This document shows positions 35,186 to 44,230 of a stretch of 64,000 nt of DNA, piece by piece. A model generated the notes under the pieces. That model did no database searches. It was not told the origin of the DNA and was given only the letters and a program-made list of their open reading frames with translations. Source of the DNA: Chryseobacterium paridis (GTDB lineage Bacteria; Bacteroidota; Bacteroidia; Flavobacteriales; Weeksellaceae); NCBI RefSeq assembly GCF_016595215.1, contig NZ_JAENHK010000010.1, positions 1,845,390 through 1,909,389 of the forward strand, read 5' to 3'. The number at the start of each line of letters is the position of its first letter. The first letter of the stretch is position 1. The position numbers and the translations under genes are program-made.

Positions 35186-35213
35186 CAGATTCTTCACTTC
35201 GTTCTGAATGACA
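35186..35213 (+). repeat. Dispersed-type intergenic element (TTCTTCACTTCGTTCTGAATG)
   Basis: The stretch CAGATTCTTCACTTCG followed by TTCTGAATGACA resembles a short intergenic word that recurs in many low-GC genomes. A related dyad TGAAC-TTC-GTTCA is at about 49484-49496. It is non-coding, just before the end of the PhyH gene. Genome copy number unknown. Confidence 0.4.
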
Positions 35214-35217
35214 CTCA

Positions 35218-35946
35218 TTACATTATATGCATTCTTTCAGACCACTGTAACTCTTCAGGAAGCTCTATATCCGAGAATTCAATATGAATCACGCGTCTTT
35301 TCTTTCCGTTAGTTGTTCTATTTGAACCGTGAAGAAGCAGGGGTTTCATAATCATAACTCCTCCTCTTTCCACTTTACAAATCTCTTCTTTTTCTATTGT
35401 CCAATCAATTGTTTCCGGTCTGTAGATTCCTTTAGCATGGGAATTTGAAATTACTTTTAGGGCTCCATTCTCTTCATCAGTATGATCCAAATGAATTCTA
35501 AGTGTATAAATATTTTCAAGTACATCTAATGGTGGTTGCACGGCAAATTGATTTTGCTTTGTAGTCCAGGGTCCGAAATCAGGTAAATCCACTTTTTTAT
35601 CTACAGAAATCGTCAGATCCTGGTGATAAGCTACATACCAATTGGATTTCTCTGGTTTATCAAAATAAATACTTTTCACTACAAAGTATTTTTCACCAAA
35701 AATATCTTTTATGATTTCCTTAATACGATCAATGAAAATAGAATCTACTGACTCAGGAGCTTCTTTTAAAAACTGTCTTATCGCAAACAAATCTTCAGAC
35801 TTCCTGAAAGTATCTTTTGAAGTATCAATATTTTCAATAGTATGGATTATACCTTCAATCTCTTTCTCAGAAAAAACAGCATTAATTATAGTAAAACCTT
35901 TTTCCAGAACCTCATTTTGATGGCTCTCCAAGTTATATGTTCTCAT
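35218..35946 (-). CDS. Phytanoyl-CoA dioxygenase (PhyH) family Fe(II)/2-oxoglutarate oxygenase
   Basis: The 242-residue protein has the jelly-roll metal site: HQD in VAYHQDLTISVD and the distal His in LLLHGSNRTTNGKKRRV, whose Arg should hold 2-oxoglutarate. It would hydroxylate a small metabolite using O2. The DAACS symporter gene ends 10 bp upstream on the same strand, so the two are co-transcribed. The substrate could be something imported by the symporter; this is inference. Confidence 0.88.
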   Translation of the reverse strand: MRTYNLESHQNEVLEKGFTIINAVFSEKEIEGIIHTIENIDTSKDTFRKSEDLFAIRQFLKEAPESVDSIFIDRIKEIIKDIFGEKYFVVKSIYFDKPEKSNWYVAYHQDLTISVDKKVDLPDFGPWTTKQNQFAVQPPLDVLENIYTLRIHLDHTDEENGALKVISNSHAKGIYRPETIDWTIEKEEICKVERGGVMIMKPLLLHGSNRTTNGKKRRVIHIEFSDIELPEELQWSERMHIM

Positions 35947-35956
35947 CAGAACTTGT

Positions 35957-37207
35957 TTACGCCTTAACCACAGGATCTTCCAATTGTCCTTCCCACTTAG
36001 AAACAGCTGAAGTAGCTAAAGCATTTCCTAAAACATTGGTCATACTTCTTCCCATATCACAGAAATGGTCAATAGGTAAAATTAAGGCAATACCTTCTGG
36101 TGGAATTCCAAACATTGAACAGGTTGCTACAATAATTACCAAAGAGGCTCTTGGTACTCCGGCAATTCCTTTTGATGTAAGCATTAAAACCAAAAGCATT
36201 GTGATCTGCTGTCCCAATGTCATTTCAATACCGTAGATCTGAGCAATAAAGATTGAAGCAAAAGTCATATACATCATACTTCCATCCAGGTTGAATGAAT
36301 ATCCTAGTGGTAAAATGAAGGATACTACTCTGCTGTTACATCCAAAAGCTTCCAGTTCCTCAACTAATTTTGGAAATACAGCCTCAGAACTTGTAGTTGA
36401 AAAAGCAATTAATAAAGGAGCTTTAATTCTTCTCAATAATTCAAAAAGACGGTTTCCTAAAATAAGATAACCTGCTAATAAAAGAACCAGCCAAAGAACG
36501 GCTAAGGCAAAGAAGAAGTCTCTAAGATAAACTGCATATACTTTAAAGATCTCAAAACCATTGGTTGCGACCACCGCTGCAATAGCACCAAGTACTCCGA
36601 ATGGTGCAAACCACATGATATATCCTACCATTTTTAAAATAGCATGAGCTACGATATCAAATAGTTTGACAACCGGCTTTGAATATTCTTCACCTAAATT
36701 AGCTAATGCAACCCCAAACATAATTGAGAATACAACGATCTGAAGAACCTCATTCGTTGCAAAAGCTTCAAATAAACTTTTAGGAATTACGTGTTTTACG
36801 AAATCTTCAAGAGAAAATCCTTTACTACTCTTCAAAAGTTCTTCTGCAGAAGCAGCATCTTGAATAGGCAGCTTGGTTACATGTCCTGGTTCAAGCCAGT
36901 TCACTAACATTAATCCAATGAAAAGAGACATCAAGGATGCAGAAATAAACCACAACATCGCCTTTGTTCCAACTCTCCCGATCATTTTGATATCACTCAT
37001 TTTAGCAATACCAACTACTAATGTGGTAAATACCAATGGAGCAATAATCATTTGAACAAGTCTAATGAAAATAGTTCCTAGTAATTTAATATTTTTAGAA
37101 AAAGGTTCTGCACTCTCTGGATACTGCACGTGAACAACTCCTCCAATTCCTACACCCAAGATCAATGCAATAATAATTGCTATAAACAGCTTATTTTGTC
37201 CTTTCAT
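35957..37207 (-). CDS. Dicarboxylate/amino-acid:cation symporter (DAACS, GltP/DctA-like)
   Basis: The 416-residue inner-membrane protein has 8 spans plus hairpin loops. It carries the family signatures AFSTTSSEAVFPKL (Ser-rich hairpin 1), LDGSMMYMTFASIFIAQ and TSKGIAGVPRASLVI (hairpin 2). It imports glutamate, aspartate or C4-dicarboxylates with H+ or Na+. A -7 element TATATTTG (minus strand) precedes it, making it the first gene of an operon with the PhyH oxygenase. Confidence 0.93.
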   Translation of the reverse strand: MKGQNKLFIAIIIALILGVGIGGVVHVQYPESAEPFSKNIKLLGTIFIRLVQMIIAPLVFTTLVVGIAKMSDIKMIGRVGTKAMLWFISASLMSLFIGLMLVNWLEPGHVTKLPIQDAASAEELLKSSKGFSLEDFVKHVIPKSLFEAFATNEVLQIVVFSIMFGVALANLGEEYSKPVVKLFDIVAHAILKMVGYIMWFAPFGVLGAIAAVVATNGFEIFKVYAVYLRDFFFALAVLWLVLLLAGYLILGNRLFELLRRIKAPLLIAFSTTSSEAVFPKLVEELEAFGCNSRVVSFILPLGYSFNLDGSMMYMTFASIFIAQIYGIEMTLGQQITMLLVLMLTSKGIAGVPRASLVIIVATCSMFGIPPEGIALILPIDHFCDMGRSMTNVLGNALATSAVSKWEGQLEDPVVKA

Positions 37208-37225
37208 ATAAATAATTCAACTTCG

Positions 37226-37233
37226 CAAATATA
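37226..37233 (-). promoter_or_regulatory. -7 promoter element of the DAACS-PhyH operon
   Basis: The minus strand reads TATATTTG, 18 bp before the ATG at 37207. Confidence 0.55.
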
Positions 37234-37406
37234 ATAGTTTTTAAATTGTGTATCCGCACTTATTAAATTCGAACATTGCTAAAACTAAAATATTGATTTT
37301 AAAAACTTTGTAAAAAAATTAAGAAACATTTAGTCAATTTTTAATCATTTGGTATAAATTTTATTGTTACATTTATAGTATCAATACATTAATTAAATAT
37401 ACAACT

Positions 37407-37889
37407 ATGAAAAAAACAATCGCAATGGCTGCCCTTGCTCTGGCAGTATCTTTCGGAGCTATTTCTTGTAAAAAGAAAGTTTCTGATGCTGATCTTCAGA
37501 CTCAAGCAACTACAATTGTAACATCTAACCCAAGTGCTTCTGTTGAAGTAAAAGATGGTGTAGCACATTTAAGCGGAACATTCCCAGATCAGGCTTCTAA
37601 AGATGCAATGATCAAGCAACTTAAAGCTGTAAACGGAGTAAAAGATGTAATGGATATGTCAACTATTGCTGAAGCTCCGGCTCCGGTTGCGACTACTTCT
37701 GCAGTAGATCCGGCTGTGCAGAAAAAAGTTCAGGACGCTGTTAAAGATTTCCCTTCTGTAAAAGTTGAGGTTGTAAACGGCGAATTAACCCTTACAGGAA
37801 ATGTATCTAAAGAACAAGCTAGAAAAATCAAGCAGTCTGTAGATGCTTTAAAAGCTGGAAAAGTAAATTATAACTATACTGTAAAATAA
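37407..37889 (+). CDS. BON-domain lipoprotein
   Basis: The 160-residue protein has a lipoprotein signal (MKKTIAMAALALAVSFGAISC, Cys 21) and two BON-like repeats (about 27-85 and 100-160) with the GxxxLxG pattern in VVNGELTLTGNVSKEQ. BON domains bind envelope lipids or other membrane components in periplasmic proteins such as OsmY. The next gene starts 6 bp after its stop, so the two are co-transcribed. Confidence 0.85.
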   Translation: MKKTIAMAALALAVSFGAISCKKKVSDADLQTQATTIVTSNPSASVEVKDGVAHLSGTFPDQASKDAMIKQLKAVNGVKDVMDMSTIAEAPAPVATTSAVDPAVQKKVQDAVKDFPSVKVEVVNGELTLTGNVSKEQARKIKQSVDALKAGKVNYNYTVK

Positions 37890-37895
37890 TTTAAA

Positions 37896-38315
37896 ATGAG
37901 TACATTACAAGATAAATATTCAGGAGTAATTTCAGCAGCTCAGTCTGCAGGAATTTCAAATCTTCAGGTTCAGGAGCAGGATGGAATTTTATATATTTCA
38001 GGAGCTGCTGCTAATACTGCAGCAAAAGATGCAGTTTGGAATGCTTTAGGAACTATTGATTCTACTTATTCAGCTTCAGACATCAATGTTGATGTGCAGG
38101 TTGCAGGTCTTGCTTCAGGAGCATCACTTACAGTAGCTACTGAGGATTCAAACTTAAACATCAGACAAGAGCCTTCTACTGAAGCTGCTGTAGTAGGTAA
38201 AGCTTCAAAAGGATCTTCTGTAACTTTAATTGAACAAACTTCAGATGATTGGTGGAAAGTAAAAACTGCTGATGGACAAGAAGGATATGCTTATTCAAGA
38301 TATTTGAGAGCTTAA
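37896..38315 (+). CDS. BON-like plus bacterial SH3 protein
   Basis: The 139-residue protein has an N-terminal BON-like part (about 1-65, VQEQDGILYISGAAANTAAK) and a C-terminal SH3b domain (about 75-139) with NLNIRQEPSTEAAVVGKASKG and DDWWKVKTADGQEGYAYSRYL. It resembles LysM/SH3 proteins of the YgaU type but lacks a LysM repeat. No signal peptide is visible, so it is cytoplasmic or exported by an unknown route. Its operon partner is the BON lipoprotein. Confidence 0.8.
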   Translation: MSTLQDKYSGVISAAQSAGISNLQVQEQDGILYISGAAANTAAKDAVWNALGTIDSTYSASDINVDVQVAGLASGASLTVATEDSNLNIRQEPSTEAAVVGKASKGSSVTLIEQTSDDWWKVKTADGQEGYAYSRYLRA

Positions 38316-38335
38316 TTCATTATAATAAATATTGA

Positions 38336-38366
38336 ATCCCTGAAATTTCTTTCAGGGATTTTTTTT
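38336..38366 (+). terminator. Terminator of the BON/SH3 operon
   Basis: ATCCCTGAAA, TTTC, TTTCAGGGAT, then a T-run that leads directly into the promoter of the next gene. Confidence 0.85.
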
Positions 38367-38373
38367 ACTTTTG
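38366..38373 (+). promoter_or_regulatory. -7 promoter element of the second beta-barrel receptor
   Basis: TACTTTTG, exact TAnnTTTG, 17 bp before the ATG at 38391 and directly after the terminator T-run. Confidence 0.55.
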
Positions 38374-38390
38374 AGCTGAAAAAATATAAG

Positions 38391-41171
38391 ATGAAGAAAA
38401 TATTGTTGGTATTGATAATTTTAATCAATATCGCGATCCTGAATGGTCAAAAACTTGCCATCGATGGTAAAGTGATGAATTTTGAAAAGAAACCTGTAGA
38501 AAATGCGACCGTTTATCTTCTCAAACAAAAAGACTCTTCTATAATAAATTATACACCCACAAATAAAGAGGGTAAATTTTCTTTAAAAGCAGATGAGATT
38601 AATGAACCAACTGTTCTAAAGATCGATGCTGACAAACTTACATCATACTCTAAAAATTTCGAAAAAATTGATCAATCTCTATCTTTAGGCTCCATAGAAT
38701 TAGAGAAAAATTCCGTTTTTAATATTGAAGAAATAAAGCTTACTGTTTCTCCTGTTAAAATCAAGAAAGACACCATCGAATTCAATGCAGCATCGATCAA
38801 AGTGCGTCCTGATAGTAAAATCGAAGAACTACTTAAACAAATTCCAGGTGTTGAGATCAGCAACGAGGGAAAAATTACAGTAAATGGTAAAGATGTAGAT
38901 CAGATTATGATTAACGGAAAACCTTTCTTTGATAAAGATGGCAAAATCGCTTTACAAAACCTTCCGGCCGATATTATAAAAAATATCCAATTTACAACGA
39001 CAAAGACCAAAGAAGAGGAACTGAGCGGAAAAACAGCAAAGTCAAAAAATACCACAATAAATTTTACGATCGATGAAAAGAAAAATAAAGGGCTCATCTC
39101 AAGATTAACCCTGGGTTATGGTTCTGATAAAAGATATGAAGGAAGTGGATTGATTAGTTATTTTAAAAAAGATACGAAAATCAGTCTTTTAGCCTCCTCT
39201 AATAATATCAATTCTCAGGGGTTTTCTAATGATGAGGTTTTTGATAGCATGGGAAATGGAAGAAACTCATGGATGATGCAGGGAGGAAGTGTAACGACAA
39301 GTGGTGGAAATACTTATTATTCATCAGGAGGAAATAATACCAAAGGTATTCAGAGGTCGACGACGATTGGAATGAATTACAGTGATAAATTTGGGAAAGA
39401 TGCGGATCTTGATACTTTTAGCGTGATGCATTCTGATAACAATTTGGAAACACGATCTAAAGTTTCAAGAACGACTTTATTACCAGACTATACGCTAAAA
39501 ACCAACTCTGAAAGTAATGGCGAAAGCGAAACGAAACAATACAATTTTGATACTGCTGCAAACATCAAATTGGATTCTTTAACGAGTATTTATATCTCTC
39601 CTTCATTTTCAAGATCAGAAGGCTTTAGTTTTAATAATTCAAAATCATCCACTTTAAAGAATAACACCCTGCTTAATGAAAGCGATTCTTATATGAGCAC
39701 CAACTCTGAGAGCAATTCATTTAATCCCAACATCTACTTTACCAAAAAATTCAAGAAGAAAGGTCGTGTTGTTTATACAAATATGAACAGCTCAATCTCT
39801 GAGTCTAAAAATGATGATCTGAATAAATCACAGAATACTTTCTATAAAAACAATGGTACTATCGACACCACTGATAATAGAAATCAGCTTGCAAAAAATA
39901 AAACCCAAAATAATAATTATAATTTCAGTGTTGGATATACTGAGCCAATTTCTGATTCCATCAACATCAGTCTGAGTGTAAATTATGACTCAAAATTTTC
40001 AAAAAATCTGAGAAACGTTAATGATTTCGATATCAATACAGGAGACTATTCTAAATACAACACCGTTCTCTCCAACAGTATGGATCAAAGAATCAACCAG
40101 ATTTCTCCTGAATTGAATTTTGAACTTAACAAAAAGAAAATCAACATCTGGTCATCTGCTACTTTACAAATCTCTGATATGAAAGTAGGTTCTGTATTTA
40201 ACGGCAAACAGTATGATCTCCAAAAAAACTTTGTTCTTCCCAATTATAATATCAATCTACAATATGAGTTTTCTCAAAATAAAAGGTTGAGTTTATACAA
40301 TTATGCAGATTTTAATATTCCGGGAGCACAACAGCTGACCCCTTATGAAGATCTTTCAAATCCACTAATTACTTATCAGGGAAATCCGGATCTAAAAAAC
40401 ACTTGGACAAACAGAACCTATCTATATTTCAATAATTTCAATATGGTAAAGGATATTAGTTATTATGTAAACATAGGCTTTACTTATGGCAATAATGATG
40501 TTACCAATTATTCTTATTACGATAATTCCGGAAAACAGTTTGTTACATATGCCAATGTAAGTGGAAATAAAAGTATTAATGCAGGAGGTGGTTTCAGTAA
40601 AAACTTCAAATGGAAAGACAAGAAATTTATCATCAGTCCACGATTCAATATGAACTATGGCTATAACAGAGGATTTATCAATGGGCAGCAGTTCAGTAGC
40701 GGATCTTATAGTATCAATCCCGGCTTAAATCTTACCTATGAAGTTAAAGACAAGTTCACCATAAAACCTTCCTATTCGATCGGATATAACTTTTCCAATT
40801 ATACCAATTACAGTATTGAAAGAGTTGAAACGACCAATCAGGCATTAAAACTGCAGCTGACTAATTATGTTTTCAAAAGTAATCTGGTGATAGGAAATGA
40901 CTTCGAATATAATACGAGCTCTAATATTGCTCCCGGGTTTAAAAGAGATTTCTATTTCTGGAATGCCAGTCTAGGATATTCTTTTTTTAACAAACAGCTT
41001 ACAGCAAAGGTTAAAGTATATGACGTACTTAATCAAAATCAAAGTGTAAGAAGAACAATCACCAATTCTTATTTCGAGGATCGCGATGATCTTATTCTGA
41101 AACGCTATGTGATGTTTTCTTTGAGTATGAAACTCAACAAATTTGCAGGAAAAAAAGTACAGGCTAAATAG
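38391..41171 (+). CDS. Outer-membrane beta-barrel protein (TonB-receptor-like)
   Basis: The 926-residue protein has a signal peptide (about 1-20), a carboxypeptidase-regulatory-like domain (about 22-100), a plug (about 120-215, with the GVEISNEGKITVNGKDVDQI motif in part) and a long Asn/Ser-rich C-terminal barrel. It belongs to the same outer-membrane receptor group as the gene at 29830 but is not closely similar. The substrate is unknown. It is a single gene with its own promoter and terminator. Confidence 0.85.
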   Translation: MKKILLVLIILINIAILNGQKLAIDGKVMNFEKKPVENATVYLLKQKDSSIINYTPTNKEGKFSLKADEINEPTVLKIDADKLTSYSKNFEKIDQSLSLGSIELEKNSVFNIEEIKLTVSPVKIKKDTIEFNAASIKVRPDSKIEELLKQIPGVEISNEGKITVNGKDVDQIMINGKPFFDKDGKIALQNLPADIIKNIQFTTTKTKEEELSGKTAKSKNTTINFTIDEKKNKGLISRLTLGYGSDKRYEGSGLISYFKKDTKISLLASSNNINSQGFSNDEVFDSMGNGRNSWMMQGGSVTTSGGNTYYSSGGNNTKGIQRSTTIGMNYSDKFGKDADLDTFSVMHSDNNLETRSKVSRTTLLPDYTLKTNSESNGESETKQYNFDTAANIKLDSLTSIYISPSFSRSEGFSFNNSKSSTLKNNTLLNESDSYMSTNSESNSFNPNIYFTKKFKKKGRVVYTNMNSSISESKNDDLNKSQNTFYKNNGTIDTTDNRNQLAKNKTQNNNYNFSVGYTEPISDSINISLSVNYDSKFSKNLRNVNDFDINTGDYSKYNTVLSNSMDQRINQISPELNFELNKKKINIWSSATLQISDMKVGSVFNGKQYDLQKNFVLPNYNINLQYEFSQNKRLSLYNYADFNIPGAQQLTPYEDLSNPLITYQGNPDLKNTWTNRTYLYFNNFNMVKDISYYVNIGFTYGNNDVTNYSYYDNSGKQFVTYANVSGNKSINAGGGFSKNFKWKDKKFIISPRFNMNYGYNRGFINGQQFSSGSYSINPGLNLTYEVKDKFTIKPSYSIGYNFSNYTNYSIERVETTNQALKLQLTNYVFKSNLVIGNDFEYNTSSNIAPGFKRDFYFWNASLGYSFFNKQLTAKVKVYDVLNQNQSVRRTITNSYFEDRDDLILKRYVMFSLSMKLNKFAGKKVQAK

Positions 41172-41191
41172 CTTTTTAGAAAATAAATTTA

Positions 41192-41222
41192 AAATGACCG
41201 GATAGATTCCGGTCATTTTTTT
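41192..41222 (+). terminator. Terminator of the beta-barrel receptor gene
   Basis: AAATGACCGGA, TAGAT, TCCGGTCATTT followed by TTTTTT. Confidence 0.9.
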
Positions 41223-41299
41223 TTATTAATCGCCCTTGATTAGTAATATTTATCACCATAAACGCGTTTTTATTTTTAAATTAGCTCCAAATTTTATTT

Positions 41300-43159
41300 A
41301 TGAAGATCCATATTTCAATTTTGTTTATTTTCTTTTTTATTCTTGGGAACGCCCAAAATGCAACACAAAAGGACACTTTTGTGAAAGATAATTTTACAAA
41401 ACAGGAATTTTACATTCCTATGCGTGATGGTGTTAAGCTTTTTACAGCAGTATACATTCCCAAAGACATTTCGAATAAGAACAAATATCCATTCTTAATG
41501 CAGAGAACCTGTTACAGCATTGCACCTTATGGTGAAAATGAATATAAGGTAAAGGTTGGTCCTAATCAATACCTGATGCAGGACAAATACATTTTTGTAT
41601 ATCAGGATGTACGTGGAAGATATATGAGTGAAGGTACATTCACCAATATGACACCACAGGTAGAACGCAAAACAAAAAAAGATGTAGATGAAAGTACAGA
41701 TACCTATGACACGATAGAATGGCTATTGAAAAACGTTAAAAATAACAATGGAAAGGTAGGGCAATTCGGAACTTCATATCCTGGTTTTTATACAGCAGTA
41801 GGAATACTTGCTGATCATCCCGCTTTGGTTGCTTCATCACCTCAGGCTCCTATTTCAGATTTCTGGAATGATGATTTTCTTCACAACGGAAAATTTATGC
41901 TTGGTTATTTCAGAACATTCCCCGTGTTTGGAGTACAGAAAACCAAAGCTGAAAAACAAGCCTGGTATATGGATTCTTTTATAAAGCCTACATCTGAAGA
42001 TGGTTTAAAGTTTTATAGAGACATGGGAACTGTAAAAGATGGTTACGACAAATATTATAAAAACAACTTCTTTATGACGGAAATAATGAATCATCCTAAC
42101 TATGATGATTACTGGCAGAAAAGAAGTCTTCTACCTCATCTTAAAAATGTAAACCATGCTGTAATGACAGTAGGTGGATGGTTCGACGCAGAAGATTTAT
42201 CCGGTCCGCTTAATATTTATAAAACTATTGAAAAGACAAGCCCAAAAGCAAAAAATACAATTGTTATGGGACCTTTCTCTCATGGTGGATGGTCTCAGGA
42301 ACAGGGAAAACATTTCCATAATGAGATCTATTTCGGAGATAGTATTGCAACCTACTATCAGAAAAATATTGAAACTAAATTTTTCAACCATTATCTAAAA
42401 GGAAATACCAAACAGGATGCAGGTCTTCCTGAAGCAACAATGTATGATACAGGAGCAAAGCAATGGAAAGAATTTGCAACTTATCCACCAAAAGAGGCTA
42501 AAAAAGTAAATTTTTATCTTGCAAACGGAACATTGAAGAATGTTTCAGACCAGGGTTTCTCAGAATATTACAGCGATCCAAATAATCCAGTATTAAGTTC
42601 TTCCAGCCTGAAAGATTTCAATGGTTTTACACCAAGAAATTATATGTCGGAGGATCAGCGATTCGCAGAAGGGCGACCTGATGTAGTTACTTTTACAACT
42701 GATGTTTTAACAGAAGATATGGCGTTTGCCGGTGAAATTATGGCAAAATTAAATATTGCATCAACATCTACAGACGCTGATTTTGCAGTAAAATTAATTG
42801 ATGTATATCCTGAAGATTTTAAACCTGCAGAGAAAAAAGGTGGTGTAATTTATAACAATTACCATCAGATGGTAAGAAGCGAGATAATGCCTGCAAGGTT
42901 TAGAAATTCAAGAGAGAAAGCTGAAGCTTTAGTTCCTAATCAGAAAACAGCAGTTAACTTTAGACTACAGGATGTGGTTCATACCTTTAAAAAAGGACAT
43001 AAAATCCAAATTCAGATCAGCAGTACGTGGTTCCCTCTTTTCTCTGTAAATCCACAGAAATTTATGGATAACCCGAATATGGCAACGAAAGAAGATTACA
43101 CGAAAGCTTTTATTAAAATCTATAACGATAGTGCAATTGAAGCGGATGTTATAAAATAG
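41300..43159 (+). CDS. CocE/NonD-family alpha/beta hydrolase (acyl peptidase or ester hydrolase)
   Basis: The 619-residue exported enzyme has a signal peptide (about 1-18), an N-terminal alpha/beta-hydrolase domain and a C-terminal jelly-roll domain (about 385-610), as in cocaine esterase and glutaryl-7-ACA acylases. The nucleophile should be S159 in FGTSYPGFY. The acid is likely in GGWFDAEDLSGP and the His in GPFSHGGWS. It probably cleaves acyl or peptide bonds in the periplasm; family substrates vary widely. Confidence 0.9.
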   Translation: MKIHISILFIFFFILGNAQNATQKDTFVKDNFTKQEFYIPMRDGVKLFTAVYIPKDISNKNKYPFLMQRTCYSIAPYGENEYKVKVGPNQYLMQDKYIFVYQDVRGRYMSEGTFTNMTPQVERKTKKDVDESTDTYDTIEWLLKNVKNNNGKVGQFGTSYPGFYTAVGILADHPALVASSPQAPISDFWNDDFLHNGKFMLGYFRTFPVFGVQKTKAEKQAWYMDSFIKPTSEDGLKFYRDMGTVKDGYDKYYKNNFFMTEIMNHPNYDDYWQKRSLLPHLKNVNHAVMTVGGWFDAEDLSGPLNIYKTIEKTSPKAKNTIVMGPFSHGGWSQEQGKHFHNEIYFGDSIATYYQKNIETKFFNHYLKGNTKQDAGLPEATMYDTGAKQWKEFATYPPKEAKKVNFYLANGTLKNVSDQGFSEYYSDPNNPVLSSSSLKDFNGFTPRNYMSEDQRFAEGRPDVVTFTTDVLTEDMAFAGEIMAKLNIASTSTDADFAVKLIDVYPEDFKPAEKKGGVIYNNYHQMVRSEIMPARFRNSREKAEALVPNQKTAVNFRLQDVVHTFKKGHKIQIQISSTWFPLFSVNPQKFMDNPNMATKEDYTKAFIKIYNDSAIEADVIK

Positions 43160-43214
43160 ATAAACTGGTGATTTCGAGAACCTCAATCACCATGTTTTCA
43201 TAAATTTATTTACA

Positions 43215-43247
43215 AAAAAAGTGGCTCTGAAAATCTCAGCCACTTTT
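43215..43247. terminator. Terminator between convergent CocE and alkB genes
   Basis: AAAAAAAGTGGCT, loop, AGCCACTTTTTTT. A and T runs on both sides make it bidirectional. Confidence 0.85.
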
Positions 43248-43249
43248 TT

Positions 43250-43861
43250 TTATTCCTCTATAGTTCTAAATGTCAAATTGACTCTCGGAGTTTTTACTTT
43301 AGTTGTTGGAGGAAGCCGGTGAAGCCAATTATCCTGGGTTGTTCCTTTCATTACCAATAAACTCCCTTTTTCTAAAAAGATCTCTACTTTCTCTTTGGTC
43401 ACTTTGTGCTTAAACAGAAATTTTCTTTCTGCTCCAAAAGTTACGGAAGCAATTGCTCCATGCTTTTTCAGATCTTTTTCACTATCACTGTGATAGGCCA
43501 TACCTTCACTTCCGTCATGATACAAATTAAGAAGACATGAATTATAGGTTTCTCCAGAAACTTCTTCGCATTTTTGCTTTAATTCCAATAGCTCAGGAGT
43601 CCATAGTTTCGCATACTTTGTTCTGTTGGAATACGTGTATTCGAATGCTTTTTCTCCAAACCACGCTACTTTTCTCTTGGTTACAATTAATTTACCATAA
43701 ATGATCGCTTCATCGTTTTCCCATGGAATCTGATTGAATAAATAATCATAATAAAAATCTGATTCTTTCTGGGAAAAAATTGCGCCATAATAATTAACGA
43801 TTCCATCACCGGGAAGGATATTGATCGGAAAATCTGATATTTCTTCAAACAGATTCATCAT
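43250..43861 (-). CDS. alkB: Alkylated-DNA dioxygenase AlkB-like
   Basis: The 203-residue Fe(II)/2-oxoglutarate oxygenase has the metal ligands in GMAYHSDSEKDL (HxD) and the distal His in DNWLHRLPPTTK, with the 2-oxoglutarate Arg in RVNLTFR. It removes methyl groups from damaged bases such as 1-methyladenine. It lies 369 bp downstream of an AraC-methyltransferase fusion on the same strand, forming a local alkylation-repair pair. Confidence 0.92.
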   Translation of the reverse strand: MMNLFEEISDFPINILPGDGIVNYYGAIFSQKESDFYYDYLFNQIPWENDEAIIYGKLIVTKRKVAWFGEKAFEYTYSNRTKYAKLWTPELLELKQKCEEVSGETYNSCLLNLYHDGSEGMAYHSDSEKDLKKHGAIASVTFGAERKFLFKHKVTKEKVEIFLEKGSLLVMKGTTQDNWLHRLPPTTKVKTPRVNLTFRTIEE

Positions 43862-44230
43862 ATTAATTTTTTAAATGAATGTTTTTAATAAAAAATATTT
43901 GTACAAAGTTGAAAACTAAAAGGGTTTTCTAATTTTAAACCACAAAAGTCACAAAAGTTTTTAACACTTTAGTATCTTAAGTTACATCATGATGCATAAA
44001 AAGCACACATAAGTTCTGTAAAAATCTGAGATTTTTCCCAATGATAATTTAAAGTCCAATCCTAAAAAATAGCTACAAATAATCTGTGCAAATCTGAGAA
44101 ATCTGTGGGAAAAAGTCACAAAAGCTTTCATACTTTCAGCTACTTTTAAATTTAATAAGATTGAAAGCATAAATCCCACTAAAGATAAAAATCTTAGATT
44201 TTTAGAATCTCAATTACCAAATTCATTTTG
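43862..44230. repeat. Intergenic region with dispersed AAAAGTCACAAAAG words
   Basis: The 369-bp gap carries two exact copies of AAAAGTCACAAAAG (43944-43957 and 44111-44124) and several AATCTGAGA or AATCTGTG words. A close variant (ACAAAAGGTACAAAAG) is at about 49370-49386. No ORF or RNA gene is evident. Confidence 0.6.
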
